This document shows positions 24,541 to 32,619 of a stretch of DNA of 34,417 nt, piece by piece; the stretch's first letter is position 1; every line of letters starts with the position of its first letter. The stretch comes from an uncultured Muribaculaceae bacterium (lineage in GTDB: Bacteria; Bacteroidota; Bacteroidia; Bacteroidales; Muribaculaceae): positions 201,719 to 236,135 of the forward strand of contig CAJTPZ010000005.1 of NCBI GenBank assembly GCA_910578395.1, in the 5' to 3' direction. Position numbers and translations under genes: made by a program. The notes below the pieces were generated by a model. That model saw nothing but the letters and a program-made list of their open reading frames with translations. It did not search any database and was not told the origin of the DNA.

Positions 24541-25938
24541 TTAGAAGGCGTTTTCGTCACGTCCCGACAGGATGTTGTAGAAAGTGCGTGCAATGATTTT
24601 TAAATCAAGTATAAAAGACCAGTGGTCCATATACCATACGTCGTGTTCTACACGCCGTTTTATCTTGGGAAAATCCTCGGCGTTACCACGGAGCCCGTTT
24701 ACCTGTGCCCAGCCGGTGATACCTGGTTTGATCATGTGTCGTATCATGTAGTCGGAAAGAATAGATGAATAGCGGTCATTCATGCTACACATGTGTGGTC
24801 GGGGACCGACAACCGACATGTCTCCTGTAAGAGTATTCCAGAACTGGGGTAATTCATCAAGGCTTAGCCGCCGTAAAATATGCCCAAAGCGAGTCACACG
24901 GGGGTCGTTGCGGGTGGCACATACTGTATCGCATTCGTCATTTATACGCATACTTCTGAATTTTAGACAATAAAATTCATTGCCATGATATCCGGCACGC
25001 TTTTGTCGGAAAAGGACCGGTCCTTTTGACGATAATTTGACTCCGATAGCTATAGGTATAAAAACCGGTATGGCAAGAGTAATGAGTACGGTTGCGGAAA
25101 ATACGATATCAAACAGTCGCTTCAGTACACGGTTGGCGATCCGGTCAAGTGGATTTCGGTGTAATGATAAAACGGGTATACCGCTCCCGATAGTAAATAT
25201 ATGGAAATTCCTGGTGACCCAATGGCCAAGAGGGGGTACAAAGTAAAATCGGGCCATGTGCCGCTGGGAGGCCCTTGTCACCAATGCGATATTGTCAGGT
25301 GTATCGTCGGGATGGGTATAATAAATTTCGTCAATCTTATGTCTGGACAAGTATGGCTCTATGTCGCTGAGGTCGCCGAGGTGTTTAAGATTATCACTTA
25401 TATCATTATCGTCGGTTGACGAGAAAAAGCCGTGTATATTGTAGCCGAAGCCATTATTGTTGGTCATTTCTGTAGCCAGCCTCCGTGTTGTTTCTCCGTT
25501 GCCTACTATCACAACCTGCATGGTATTGCCGCCATTGCGTCGATAGATTTTAAGAGCTGAACGGCATATTATGTTGGCTGTTGATACGATTAAAATTGCT
25601 GATGCATAGAAATATATCCAAAACCATGGAGATATGAAATTGCATTGGATTACGCTGAGCAATGCGAAAAGAAACAGAAGATGAATACTGATGCCTTTAA
25701 GTGTCGCCATTACTGCACGGTCCATTGTCACCGCATGGTTGGCGTGGGTGGAAAATGTAAAAATAAGTGACGGTACAAGAGCCAGATTAAATGCCAGTAA
25801 AGTCAGCCATGACTCATGTTTGTCAAGAATGGGATTATAGATCCATAGCATTATAACAAACATAGAATTATAGGTGATTATATCGACAAGCGCGAACATA
25901 TATTTTATAGCGCTTCCATGGTGGTGATAAAAAGACAT
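24541..25938 (-). CDS. Undecaprenyl-phosphate sugar-1-phosphate transferase (WcaJ-like)
   Basis: A 465-residue integral membrane enzyme that starts surface polysaccharide repeat units by moving a sugar-1-phosphate onto undecaprenyl phosphate. Four transmembrane helices lie in the first ~135 residues. A Rossmann-like CoA-binding domain follows (VVIVGNGETTRRLATEM), then one more membrane helix (about 276-297). The C-terminal catalytic domain has SSKGPVLFRQKRAG, YCLKFRSMR, LDELPQFWNTL, SVVGPRPH and KPGITGWAQVNGLRG, all conserved. Glucose-1-phosphate is the common donor of the family but is not proven here. No other polysaccharide genes lie nearby, so it is an isolated initiating transferase. It is preceded by a strong hairpin that separates it from the DUF349 gene. 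Confidence 0.92.
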   Translation of the reverse strand: MSFYHHHGSAIKYMFALVDIITYNSMFVIMLWIYNPILDKHESWLTLLAFNLALVPSLIFTFSTHANHAVTMDRAVMATLKGISIHLLFLFALLSVIQCNFISPWFWIYFYASAILIVSTANIICRSALKIYRRNGGNTMQVVIVGNGETTRRLATEMTNNNGFGYNIHGFFSSTDDNDISDNLKHLGDLSDIEPYLSRHKIDEIYYTHPDDTPDNIALVTRASQRHMARFYFVPPLGHWVTRNFHIFTIGSGIPVLSLHRNPLDRIANRVLKRLFDIVFSATVLITLAIPVFIPIAIGVKLSSKGPVLFRQKRAGYHGNEFYCLKFRSMRINDECDTVCATRNDPRVTRFGHILRRLSLDELPQFWNTLTGDMSVVGPRPHMCSMNDRYSSILSDYMIRHMIKPGITGWAQVNGLRGNAEDFPKIKRRVEHDVWYMDHWSFILDLKIIARTFYNILSGRDENAF

Positions 25939-25959
25939 TGTAGGATGAATAAATATGTA

Positions 25960-25994
25960 CAGGGACGCGTTGCCGTAAGGCTTGCGCGTCCCTG
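25960..25994 (-). terminator. Strong hairpin between the DUF349 and transferase genes
   Basis: CAGGGACGCG (25960-25969) pairs perfectly with CGCGTCCCTG (25985-25994). The inside folds again as GCC-GTAA-GGC. The stem is 26 bp after the DUF349 stop and 22 bp before the transferase start. No T run follows on the minus strand (TACATATTTATT), so it may be a factor-dependent terminator, a processing site or a small mobile palindrome. Confidence 0.6.
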
Positions 25995-26019
25995 ATTCTA
26001 AAAGATGTGGAAAGACTGT

Positions 26020-27963
26020 TTATTTATCGTTCGTGTTGTTTATCGTATCGTTGACGAGTGATATGCGTTGCATGATTTCGTCAATATCTCCTTTTATCAG
26101 TTCGATTTTGTGGTAAACGTCGCGAAGCAACCCGTCGGCAGCTTTTGTTTTTGCAGAGAAGAACCCGAGGTTATTTTCATAAGTAGTGAGTTCCTGACGC
26201 TTTGCATCAAGATTGCGGTATAGTCTATCGCGCTCTTTGAGTAGTTTTGAAATGTCGGCCTGAGCCAACTCGTTTACGTTGAGTTCGAATTTTTCTCTTG
26301 CGGCACGCTGTCCGTTCAGGTCAAATCGGCGACGAAGTTCACTGATTGTGTTGCGGTACTGTTCGTTGAGCTTGTCCTTTTCACGGAACGGTACATGGCC
26401 TGTAGCTTTCCATCGGGACTGAAGCGAATTGATCGCAGTGTTTGCTTCTTCGCGAGTCAGCGAAGGGTCGAGTGCATTCATTTCGGCGAGTATTGCCTTT
26501 TTTGTCTCAAGGTTGGCATGCTCTTCACTGCGGGAGTTGGAGTAGTTTTTCTTTTTCTGGTCAAAGAAGTAGTCACATGCTCCAAGAAAATTTTTCCAAA
26601 GTTGGTCGCTGTAGCGGCGGGGAACTGGACCTATTTCTTTCCATTGTTTCTGAAGAGCGACAAGTTCCTCAGAAGTGCGTCGCCAGTCGGTGCTGTCTTT
26701 TAGCTGTTCGGCCCGTTCGCACAAGGCTGTCTTTTTAGCAAGATTATCGGCCTGTGTGTCTTTAAGTATTTGGAAAAATTCGGCTTTAGAGCGGAAAAAA
26801 TTATCACAGATGCCACGGAATTTAGCAAATATTGCATTGGAGCGCCGTGGGCTATAGCCTAATTGTTTCCACTCGGCTTGTGCTGCGATAATCTCTTTGG
26901 TAGCTGTTTCCCATTCGGCTGTGGAGGTCAGTTTGGACGTGTCGACTGCTTCGACGCGTTCGCACAATGCGGTTTTGGCTGCATCTATGGCCTGCTCGCG
27001 TGCCTTTCGCTCCTCAAAAAAAGTCTGATAGCATTTGTTTATGGCAGTAGAGGCTTCTTTGAATCTGAGCCATAAGGGTTCACGCAATTCTTTTGCTACC
27101 GGACCGGTGAGTTTCCATCTTTCATGGAGATCTTGCAACCGGCGGAAAGCTTCTACTACGTCAAGGTTGTCATTGTTTTCAGAGCCGGAGTCTTTATCCT
27201 CAGAAGTCTCTTCTGACTCTGCGGTTTCTGGTTCTGTTTGATTTTCTGTGTCGTTTTGTGGCTGCTCAAGGCGTGCTGCGATTAATTCGGCGATCTCGCA
27301 GATGTTGATTTTTATCTCGAGGTTTTTCCGGAAATCATAGTCTCGCAGCTCTTGATTGATTTTGAGTTGATCATAGAAATGTTCTACGTTTTCCTGAAAA
27401 CGTCTCCAAAGATCGGTGGCCGCCTCCTGTGGCACTTCGCCGATCGCTTTAAATTCCTGTTGAAGATCTTTGAATTGCTGGAACGAACGATTTACATTGT
27501 CAGTGTCGTTAGCCATTTCCTTCAACTGGGCAATTATAGCCTCTTTTTGCTCCTGATTCTTACGAAGTGTATGCTCACGCTCTATGATCCATGCGTTTTT
27601 TTTCTCCTTTACCGCCGATAAAGCTGCATGCAGCTGCTCTTCCATCGGATCAATCGACGGCAAGAAATCATCGGGGTGGTTGCCAGCTTCAATAAACGAG
27701 GCCTTTTCGGTTTCAAGTTCGGCTTTTCGCAGATTGAAAAATATCTGCTTCAGACGTCCGATCTCATCGCGCGAAATGTTTGACCCGTCACCTTGCGCGA
27801 GTTCGTTGAGTGATAAAATCACACTCTCTTTGGAATGTGCAGAGTGATGTGTCTGGGCATTGGTCTGTTCTGATACAGATTGAGCTGTTTCAGAGATGTC
27901 GGCATTTGCTTCGGCCTGAATTTCTGTCAAAGCCTGGTGCATGTCATGGTCGAACTGGTCCAT
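26020..27963 (-). CDS. DUF349 repeat protein
   Basis: A 647-residue soluble, highly charged coiled protein. It has five DUF349 repeats of ~70-80 residues, each centred on a (W/F)K..G.VP....LW..F sequence: FKAIGEVPQE, WKLTGPVAKE, WKQLGYSPRR, WKEIGPVPRR and WKATGHVPFR. An acidic low-complexity segment (ETAESEETSEDKDSGSENN) interrupts the series near 245-265. The C-terminal ~100 residues are a coiled coil (KLLKERDRLYRNLDAKRQEL). There is no signal peptide. The molecular function is unknown; such proteins are near universal in Bacteroidetes. It has a good promoter at 28067-28098. Confidence 0.9.
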   Translation of the reverse strand: MDQFDHDMHQALTEIQAEANADISETAQSVSEQTNAQTHHSAHSKESVILSLNELAQGDGSNISRDEIGRLKQIFFNLRKAELETEKASFIEAGNHPDDFLPSIDPMEEQLHAALSAVKEKKNAWIIEREHTLRKNQEQKEAIIAQLKEMANDTDNVNRSFQQFKDLQQEFKAIGEVPQEAATDLWRRFQENVEHFYDQLKINQELRDYDFRKNLEIKINICEIAELIAARLEQPQNDTENQTEPETAESEETSEDKDSGSENNDNLDVVEAFRRLQDLHERWKLTGPVAKELREPLWLRFKEASTAINKCYQTFFEERKAREQAIDAAKTALCERVEAVDTSKLTSTAEWETATKEIIAAQAEWKQLGYSPRRSNAIFAKFRGICDNFFRSKAEFFQILKDTQADNLAKKTALCERAEQLKDSTDWRRTSEELVALQKQWKEIGPVPRRYSDQLWKNFLGACDYFFDQKKKNYSNSRSEEHANLETKKAILAEMNALDPSLTREEANTAINSLQSRWKATGHVPFREKDKLNEQYRNTISELRRRFDLNGQRAAREKFELNVNELAQADISKLLKERDRLYRNLDAKRQELTTYENNLGFFSAKTKAADGLLRDVYHKIELIKGDIDEIMQRISLVNDTINNTNDK

Positions 27964-28303
27964 AATGGATTACGCAATAAATGGGGAACGTGGTCAGTAG
28001 CTATGGTCGTGAATTGTTGTGACAGATATCACCGCATTACAAGCCATTGCAAGAATGTAATTTCCCCAAAAATAGATATTATCTGATATTATTCCAAAAA
28101 ATATTTCATCATGGTGAGCAATTATCGTTTTTCTGTTGTTATATACCCGAACCTATTTGGTAATGGCAGCGTGATCCTCAGATAGTCTGAAAATTATTAT
28201 AATTAATCGGAATTTTTCCAAACTTTTCAAAGGATGCTGTTGTTTAGATAATACAAATTAACAAAACGGGCACAAGCCCATGCGACTATTTATTTTAACT
28301 ACT
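27964..28303. other. Divergent 340-bp regulatory region
   Basis: This non-coding gap separates the DUF349 gene (minus) from the leucine-rich repeat gene (plus). It contains the minus-strand promoter at 28067-28098. On the plus side I see no strong TAnnTTTG box; the last 60 bp are A/T-rich and carry a short GGGC-ACAA-GCCC hairpin near 28268-28279 in the probable leader. No other feature is visible. Confidence 0.5.
28067..28098 (-). promoter_or_regulatory. Promoter of the DUF349 gene
   Basis: Read on the minus strand: the -33 element TTTG (28098-28095), a 20-bp spacer, and the -7 element TATTTTTG (28074-28067). Both match the Bacteroidetes consensus. The leader would be about 98 nt. Confidence 0.65.
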
Positions 28304-29362
28304 ATGAAAAAAAGTATTTTTATGATGGCTCTCGTTCTCGGATGTACGAGTGCTTTCGCCCAGAACATCGCTAAGAATGAGCTGAAGCAGCTCCAGTCGT
28401 TCCTGGCACAGCCTGCCCAGAAGGAGGCAACAAATGCAAAAGCCCTTAAGATTTCCAACATTAATTCTCCTGCTACATGGGAAGGAGTGACAGTGGCAAA
28501 TGGCCATGTGACCGCTATTGACTGGAAAGACAAAGGTCTGGCCGGTACTCTCGATCTCTCGGGATTTTCGGCTCTTACCAAAGCGGATATCTCGCGTAAC
28601 GCAATTGAAAATGTATCCTTTAAGGGAGACGCGGCTCTAGGAGATGTAGCTGCTTACCGCAATAAGATCAAGGAAGTCAATTTTGAAGGCTGTACATCGC
28701 TCACCAAGGTGGCTCTTTACAAGAACCGTATAAGTGATATTGATCTTGCAGGTGCAGCATCAATACAGAACCTTAACTTGTCGAACAACTACCTCGTAGC
28801 GCTTGATGTAACTAACATCGCGGCTCTGAAGACCTTGAACGTGCAGGGTAACCATCTTGAGTCTCTGACGGTTTCGGGATGCGCCAATCTCAAGAACCTC
28901 TATTGCGGCTATAACAAACTGACTTCTCTCAATCTCTTTGGTACTACAGGTCTATCCAACCTTAATATCGATGATAATGAGATCAAGACCATGATTCTTT
29001 CAGGTCTTCCTGCTCTGAGCACATTTATCTGCTCTGACAACAATATGGAAGTTCTCTCGCTGCGCGACTGCAACGCCCTGATAGATGTTGTCTGCTCATA
29101 CAACAATCTTACGTCTTTCTCACTTGAGAATTGTCCGAATCTGCAGTTTGTCGACTGTTCCTACAATGATCTGACTACTCTTAATCTCAGCAATCAGACA
29201 TTCCTGCAGCGCGTACTTTGCAACAATAACCAGCTTACAACACTCGATCTTTCTTTCTGTCAGGCTCTTACCTATGTGAACTGCCGCTACAACACAATTA
29301 CCGATATCCGTACTATCGGTGATAACAATCTCCAGCAGCTTGCCTGTCAGTGGAATCCTTGA
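28304..29362 (+). CDS. Secreted leucine-rich repeat protein
   Basis: A 352-residue exported protein. The ATG at 28304 gives the signal peptide MKKSIFMMALVLGCTSAFAQ; an ATG at 28280 would add eight unneeded residues. About 12 repeats of 20-21 residues follow with the frame L..L.C..N.(L/I)..L.L. Six of the later repeats have Cys in the same place (NLYCGYNKL, TFICSDNNM, DVVCSYNNL, FVDCSYNDL, RVLCNNNQL, YVNCRYNTI), so they should form a Cys ladder inside the solenoid. There is no sorting domain or lipobox, and the protein stops right after the last repeat (LACQWNP). Function is unknown; surface or periplasmic binding is inferred from the fold. A strong terminator follows at 29447. Confidence 0.85.
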   Translation: MKKSIFMMALVLGCTSAFAQNIAKNELKQLQSFLAQPAQKEATNAKALKISNINSPATWEGVTVANGHVTAIDWKDKGLAGTLDLSGFSALTKADISRNAIENVSFKGDAALGDVAAYRNKIKEVNFEGCTSLTKVALYKNRISDIDLAGAASIQNLNLSNNYLVALDVTNIAALKTLNVQGNHLESLTVSGCANLKNLYCGYNKLTSLNLFGTTGLSNLNIDDNEIKTMILSGLPALSTFICSDNNMEVLSLRDCNALIDVVCSYNNLTSFSLENCPNLQFVDCSYNDLTTLNLSNQTFLQRVLCNNNQLTTLDLSFCQALTYVNCRYNTITDIRTIGDNNLQQLACQWNP

Positions 29363-29446
29363 TCAGACGGTGTGCAAAAACCGTAAATTTAAAATCCTAA
29401 AACGAATAAGTTTTGAAATGTTAGTATATAGTTAACCCGCATGGGC

Positions 29447-29487
29447 GTTGGGGCCGGCTCTTTGGCGAGTCGGCCTCAACTTTTTTT
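29447..29487 (+). terminator. Intrinsic terminator overlapping the opposing stop codon
   Basis: GTTGGGGCCGGCTC (29447-29460) and GAGTCGGCCTCAAC (29467-29480) form a 14-bp stem with two G-U pairs around a TTTGGC loop. Seven T residues follow (29481-29487). The right arm contains the stop codon of the opposing gene (29476-29478), so the plus-strand terminator reaches a few codons into that gene's 3' end. Confidence 0.9.
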
Positions 29488-30750
29488 ATGTCGCAGTTTG
29501 TGTAACAGATAAAGTCGGCGTGGAAGAGCTGCAATAAAAACTATTCCCAATGCTCCGATATATAGTACTGTCAGCCACCATAGCAACCTTTTGCCATTGA
29601 AAGAAAGGACTTGCTCAATGTCCTTATCTCCTGATTCTGCTTTTGCGAGATCTTCGGTTGATAACGCTGCAATGGAAATTTTGGCGCTTATGGTGTCGTT
29701 GTGCAGATACACGGCGGAGATAAGGCCTCTGGCCAATTCTTTAAGTGTAGTGGCTTCAGTGGAATATATGGGATATTCAGCCATGGATAAATCCTGCCAT
29801 CGTGATATATCCTCATTACCGGCGTCTCCTAAAAGGGCTATCATTGAAACTGAATCGGTTTTGGCGGTCATTCTCCACAATTGGTTTATCTGCATGGTGG
29901 AAGCTAGATCGGCACGTTGTGGTTCGGGTATTATCAGTAGTAGCCTGTCAGAACCTGAATCTCCAAGGAGATTTTCAGTTATGTCATCTCCCTCGTTGTT
30001 TTCTATTATAAATGGTGATCGTCCGGATTTTATTTCCTTTCGGTCGACAAATACCCAGCCGCTGTCTTCTGAAGGTAGGTTTGCTGTGTCAAATTCTTTT
30101 CTCTGACCATCTTTTTCATAGATGAAAGTTATGGACATATTGTCGGCTTCATTGTCCTCTGTAAGAGTCGAACCTATCGGGAATGACCGAAAATCTATGA
30201 GTGGCTGGATATGAAAGCCAAACATGGCTATAATAAAGATGTAGGCAATGGAGATTGTGGAGATAATCCATTGCAGTCCGGGTGTGAATATGGAAGGCAC
30301 ACTTTTGTTCCACCATAACAGCGGAATTGTAAGTAATGTCAGCAGGATATTCTTTATAAAGGTCATTGTGTTGGAAATGACCCAGGCATCGCCAAAACAA
30401 CCGCAATCGTCAACAGGAGATGTGACCGCTATATATCCCGTCAGAGGCAGGAATATCAGCATCATAAGGGCAATGCCTTTTGGCGCATTGCGACGATATA
30501 TGCCGAGCAATACCGCTATTCCAAGCATAAACTCTGCTATTGCAAGTGAAAATGCGGCTGCAATAATGAGAGACCGTGGCTGTGGCATTTCCCAGACCGA
30601 CAGATATTGTTCGATTTTGAATATCGTGCCCCATGGATCGTCGGCTTTGGCAAATCCTGAAAAAATAAAACAGATGCCTATAACAATACGTGAAAGCCAT
30701 ATGGAGCCTGAGATGAAAAGCCGGTTGGAAAGAATATCCTTGGGTTTCAT
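29476..30750 (-). CDS. DoxX-like membrane protein with C-terminal extension (BT_3928 type)
   Basis: A 424-residue inner-membrane protein. The N-terminal ~150 residues contain four transmembrane helices of the DoxX/MauE type (RIVIGICFIFSGFAKADDP is the family-like first block). A conserved CGCFGD motif (C116, C118) lies before the fourth. A fifth helix follows near 165-180, then ~210 residues of periplasmic sequence with alternating strands (SGWVFVDRKEI, RLLLIIPEP, VSMIALLGDAG), thioredoxin-like in feel but without a CxxC, and a final transmembrane anchor with a basic tail (LPRRLYLLHKLRHKKS). The Cys pair suggests redox or quinone-linked work, which is not established. Its start overlaps the DUF1599 stop by one base (TAATG), so translation is coupled. 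Confidence 0.82.
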   Translation of the reverse strand: MKPKDILSNRLFISGSIWLSRIVIGICFIFSGFAKADDPWGTIFKIEQYLSVWEMPQPRSLIIAAAFSLAIAEFMLGIAVLLGIYRRNAPKGIALMMLIFLPLTGYIAVTSPVDDCGCFGDAWVISNTMTFIKNILLTLLTIPLLWWNKSVPSIFTPGLQWIISTISIAYIFIIAMFGFHIQPLIDFRSFPIGSTLTEDNEADNMSITFIYEKDGQRKEFDTANLPSEDSGWVFVDRKEIKSGRSPFIIENNEGDDITENLLGDSGSDRLLLIIPEPQRADLASTMQINQLWRMTAKTDSVSMIALLGDAGNEDISRWQDLSMAEYPIYSTEATTLKELARGLISAVYLHNDTISAKISIAALSTEDLAKAESGDKDIEQVLSFNGKRLLWWLTVLYIGALGIVFIAALPRRLYLLHKLRHKKS

Positions 30751-31295
30751 TATTCTGTGAGTTTTATGATGCCGAAGATCGAGTAATTGACCATATCCAT
30801 ATAGTTGGCATCAATGCCTTCAGACACAGTGGTTGTTCCGAAATTGTCTTCGATTTCTTTGGTGCGCATCACTTTCATTAGAATCAGGTCGGTGTAGCTT
30901 GACACACGCATGTCACGCCATGCTTCATCATAGTCATGATTTTTTTTGATCATCAGGCTGCGTGTTGCATTCATATAACTGTCGTACAGACTCAATGCTT
31001 CGTCGGGAGTGATGTCTTTGTAGTCTGAGACTCCGAGTTTAAGCTGTATCTGAGCAATGATGCCGTAGTTGACTATGCCAATGAATTCAGGTAAGATGCC
31101 TTCGTCGACCATTGCGTTTCCTTTAGTCTCGAGTGTCCGGATGCGTTTTGCCTTTATAAGTATCTGGTCGGTGAGAGATGTGGGACGCATTAGCCTCCAT
31201 GCAGCCCCGTAATCTTGGAGTTTCATTACAAACAGAGACCGGCAGCATTGTATGGCGTGGTCAAATTGATCGATTGTAGGTTGATTCTGGGACAT
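30750..31295 (-). CDS. DUF1599 protein (two tandem repeats)
   Basis: A 181-residue soluble protein. It is built of two similar ~65-residue units, each with ...K..DY..AWR.MR..S.TD.ILMK..R...(E)..G....SEGI...(F/Y)..(I/M)VNY.I. In the first unit the landmarks are LQDYGAAWRLMRPTSLTDQILIK and PEFIGIVNYGIIAQI; in the second HDYDEAWRDMRVSSYTDLILMK and ANYMDMVNYSIFGII. This is the layout of DUF1599. The function is unknown. The adjacent coupled gene is the DoxX-like protein, and this pairing recurs in Bacteroidales as I recall it. It lies 34 bp after the NhaC gene. Confidence 0.86.
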   Translation of the reverse strand: MSQNQPTIDQFDHAIQCCRSLFVMKLQDYGAAWRLMRPTSLTDQILIKAKRIRTLETKGNAMVDEGILPEFIGIVNYGIIAQIQLKLGVSDYKDITPDEALSLYDSYMNATRSLMIKKNHDYDEAWRDMRVSSYTDLILMKVMRTKEIEDNFGTTTVSEGIDANYMDMVNYSIFGIIKLTE

Positions 31296-31329
31296 GATGT
31301 AATGATATTAGCGATCTTTAGTTGGGATG

Positions 31330-32619
31330 TTAAGACCTTTTGCGTTTGACTATGATTGAAATTGAGGTTGTGATCAGTAAAAGCCACGGATAGTAAAGGT
31401 AGGGCCATGGTGAACTTGGAGGAATCCCGGCAAGTGCAGTCGCAAGCAAGGTCTGTGCTCCATAGGGAATCAGACATTGTACTATACAAGAAGCGGTGTC
31501 AAGCAGACTTGCGCTTTTGCGTGGCGATATATCATATTTTTTTGAGATTTCTCTGGACAGAGAGCCCACAGTGAGTATGGCAAGAGTGTTGTTGGCGGTA
31601 CATAGGTTTACTGTGCCTACCAACATTGCAATTGCCGCCTGTCCTCCGCGCGGACCTTTCACAAAACCACTTATGGTCTGCAACAGGAATGTTATGCCTC
31701 CGGTCGCTTTAATTATTCCAAGCATTCCTCCGGTAAGAAGAGTTATGATTATAAGGTTGCCCATTGAGTCAATGCCTTCGCCCATAAAACCGAGCAGAGG
31801 AATTATATCGGATGCTCCGGATGAAACAGCTATTAGAATTGCCGAAAATATGCCGCACAAGAGTGTGACTGTCACGTTGACTCCTGCGATAGCAAGGATA
31901 ATTATAATAAGATACGGCAGTATCAGCCATGCGTTGACCTCCTGAACGGGCATATTTGATATGGCGATAAAATCTCCAAACATATATATCGCGAGAGTGA
32001 TGAAGGCTGCCGGCAATACAATCACAAAATTAGCTTTGAATTTTTCGTTCATTTTGCATTTCTGTGTGCGTGTCGCGGCAATAGTTGTATCGGAAATGAA
32101 AGAAAGGTTATCACCGAAAAAAGCGCCTCCAAGCACGACTGCCACAAAAAAAGGCACATACCCCCCGACACTATTTGCAAAATCTACAGCAAGAGGAGTC
32201 AGGGCTACTACTGTACCTACCGATGTGCCTATTGATGTGGAGATAAAGCATGCTGCAACAAAAATACCCGGTATTATCAGTTCAGGCGGCAGCCAGTTCA
32301 TGGTGATGGCCACAGTCGCTTCTATAGCGCCGATTTTGTCGGCAAGGTTGGCAAAAGCTCCTGCCAAGACAAATATCCATATCATATACAGGATATTGCC
32401 TGTTCCGGCTTCGCGTGAAAATGTTTCGATACGTTCATGCAGTGACCGGTGACGGTATGTGAATATCGACCATACCGATGATGCCAGAAGCGCTACAGTG
32501 ATAGGCATCTTGTAGAAATCGTCGAGTATGATGGAAACTGCAAGATACAGCACCAGAAATACTATGACCGGTGACAGGGCGAATAATCCCTGGTATATTC
32601 TGATATGAGTTGATTCCAT
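31330..32619 (-). CDS. nhaC: NhaC-type Na+/H+ antiporter
   Basis: A 429-residue polytopic inner-membrane transporter with about 11 hydrophobic segments. The landmark FISTSIGTSVGTVVALTPLA (about 134-153) and the following GGAFFGDNLSFISDTTIAATRTQ belong to the NhaC/ArsB-like ion transporter fold, where the polar turn holds the ion-binding residues. LLTGGMLGIIKATGG and the closing CLIPYGAQTLLATALAG add to the match. It should exchange sodium for protons, although some family members move other substrates. Its start codon abuts the stop of the 5'-nucleotidase gene with no gap, so the two are cotranscribed. Confidence 0.85.
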   Translation of the reverse strand: MESTHIRIYQGLFALSPVIVFLVLYLAVSIILDDFYKMPITVALLASSVWSIFTYRHRSLHERIETFSREAGTGNILYMIWIFVLAGAFANLADKIGAIEATVAITMNWLPPELIIPGIFVAACFISTSIGTSVGTVVALTPLAVDFANSVGGYVPFFVAVVLGGAFFGDNLSFISDTTIAATRTQKCKMNEKFKANFVIVLPAAFITLAIYMFGDFIAISNMPVQEVNAWLILPYLIIIILAIAGVNVTVTLLCGIFSAILIAVSSGASDIIPLLGFMGEGIDSMGNLIIITLLTGGMLGIIKATGGITFLLQTISGFVKGPRGGQAAIAMLVGTVNLCTANNTLAILTVGSLSREISKKYDISPRKSASLLDTASCIVQCLIPYGAQTLLATALAGIPPSSPWPYLYYPWLLLITTSISIIVKRKRS

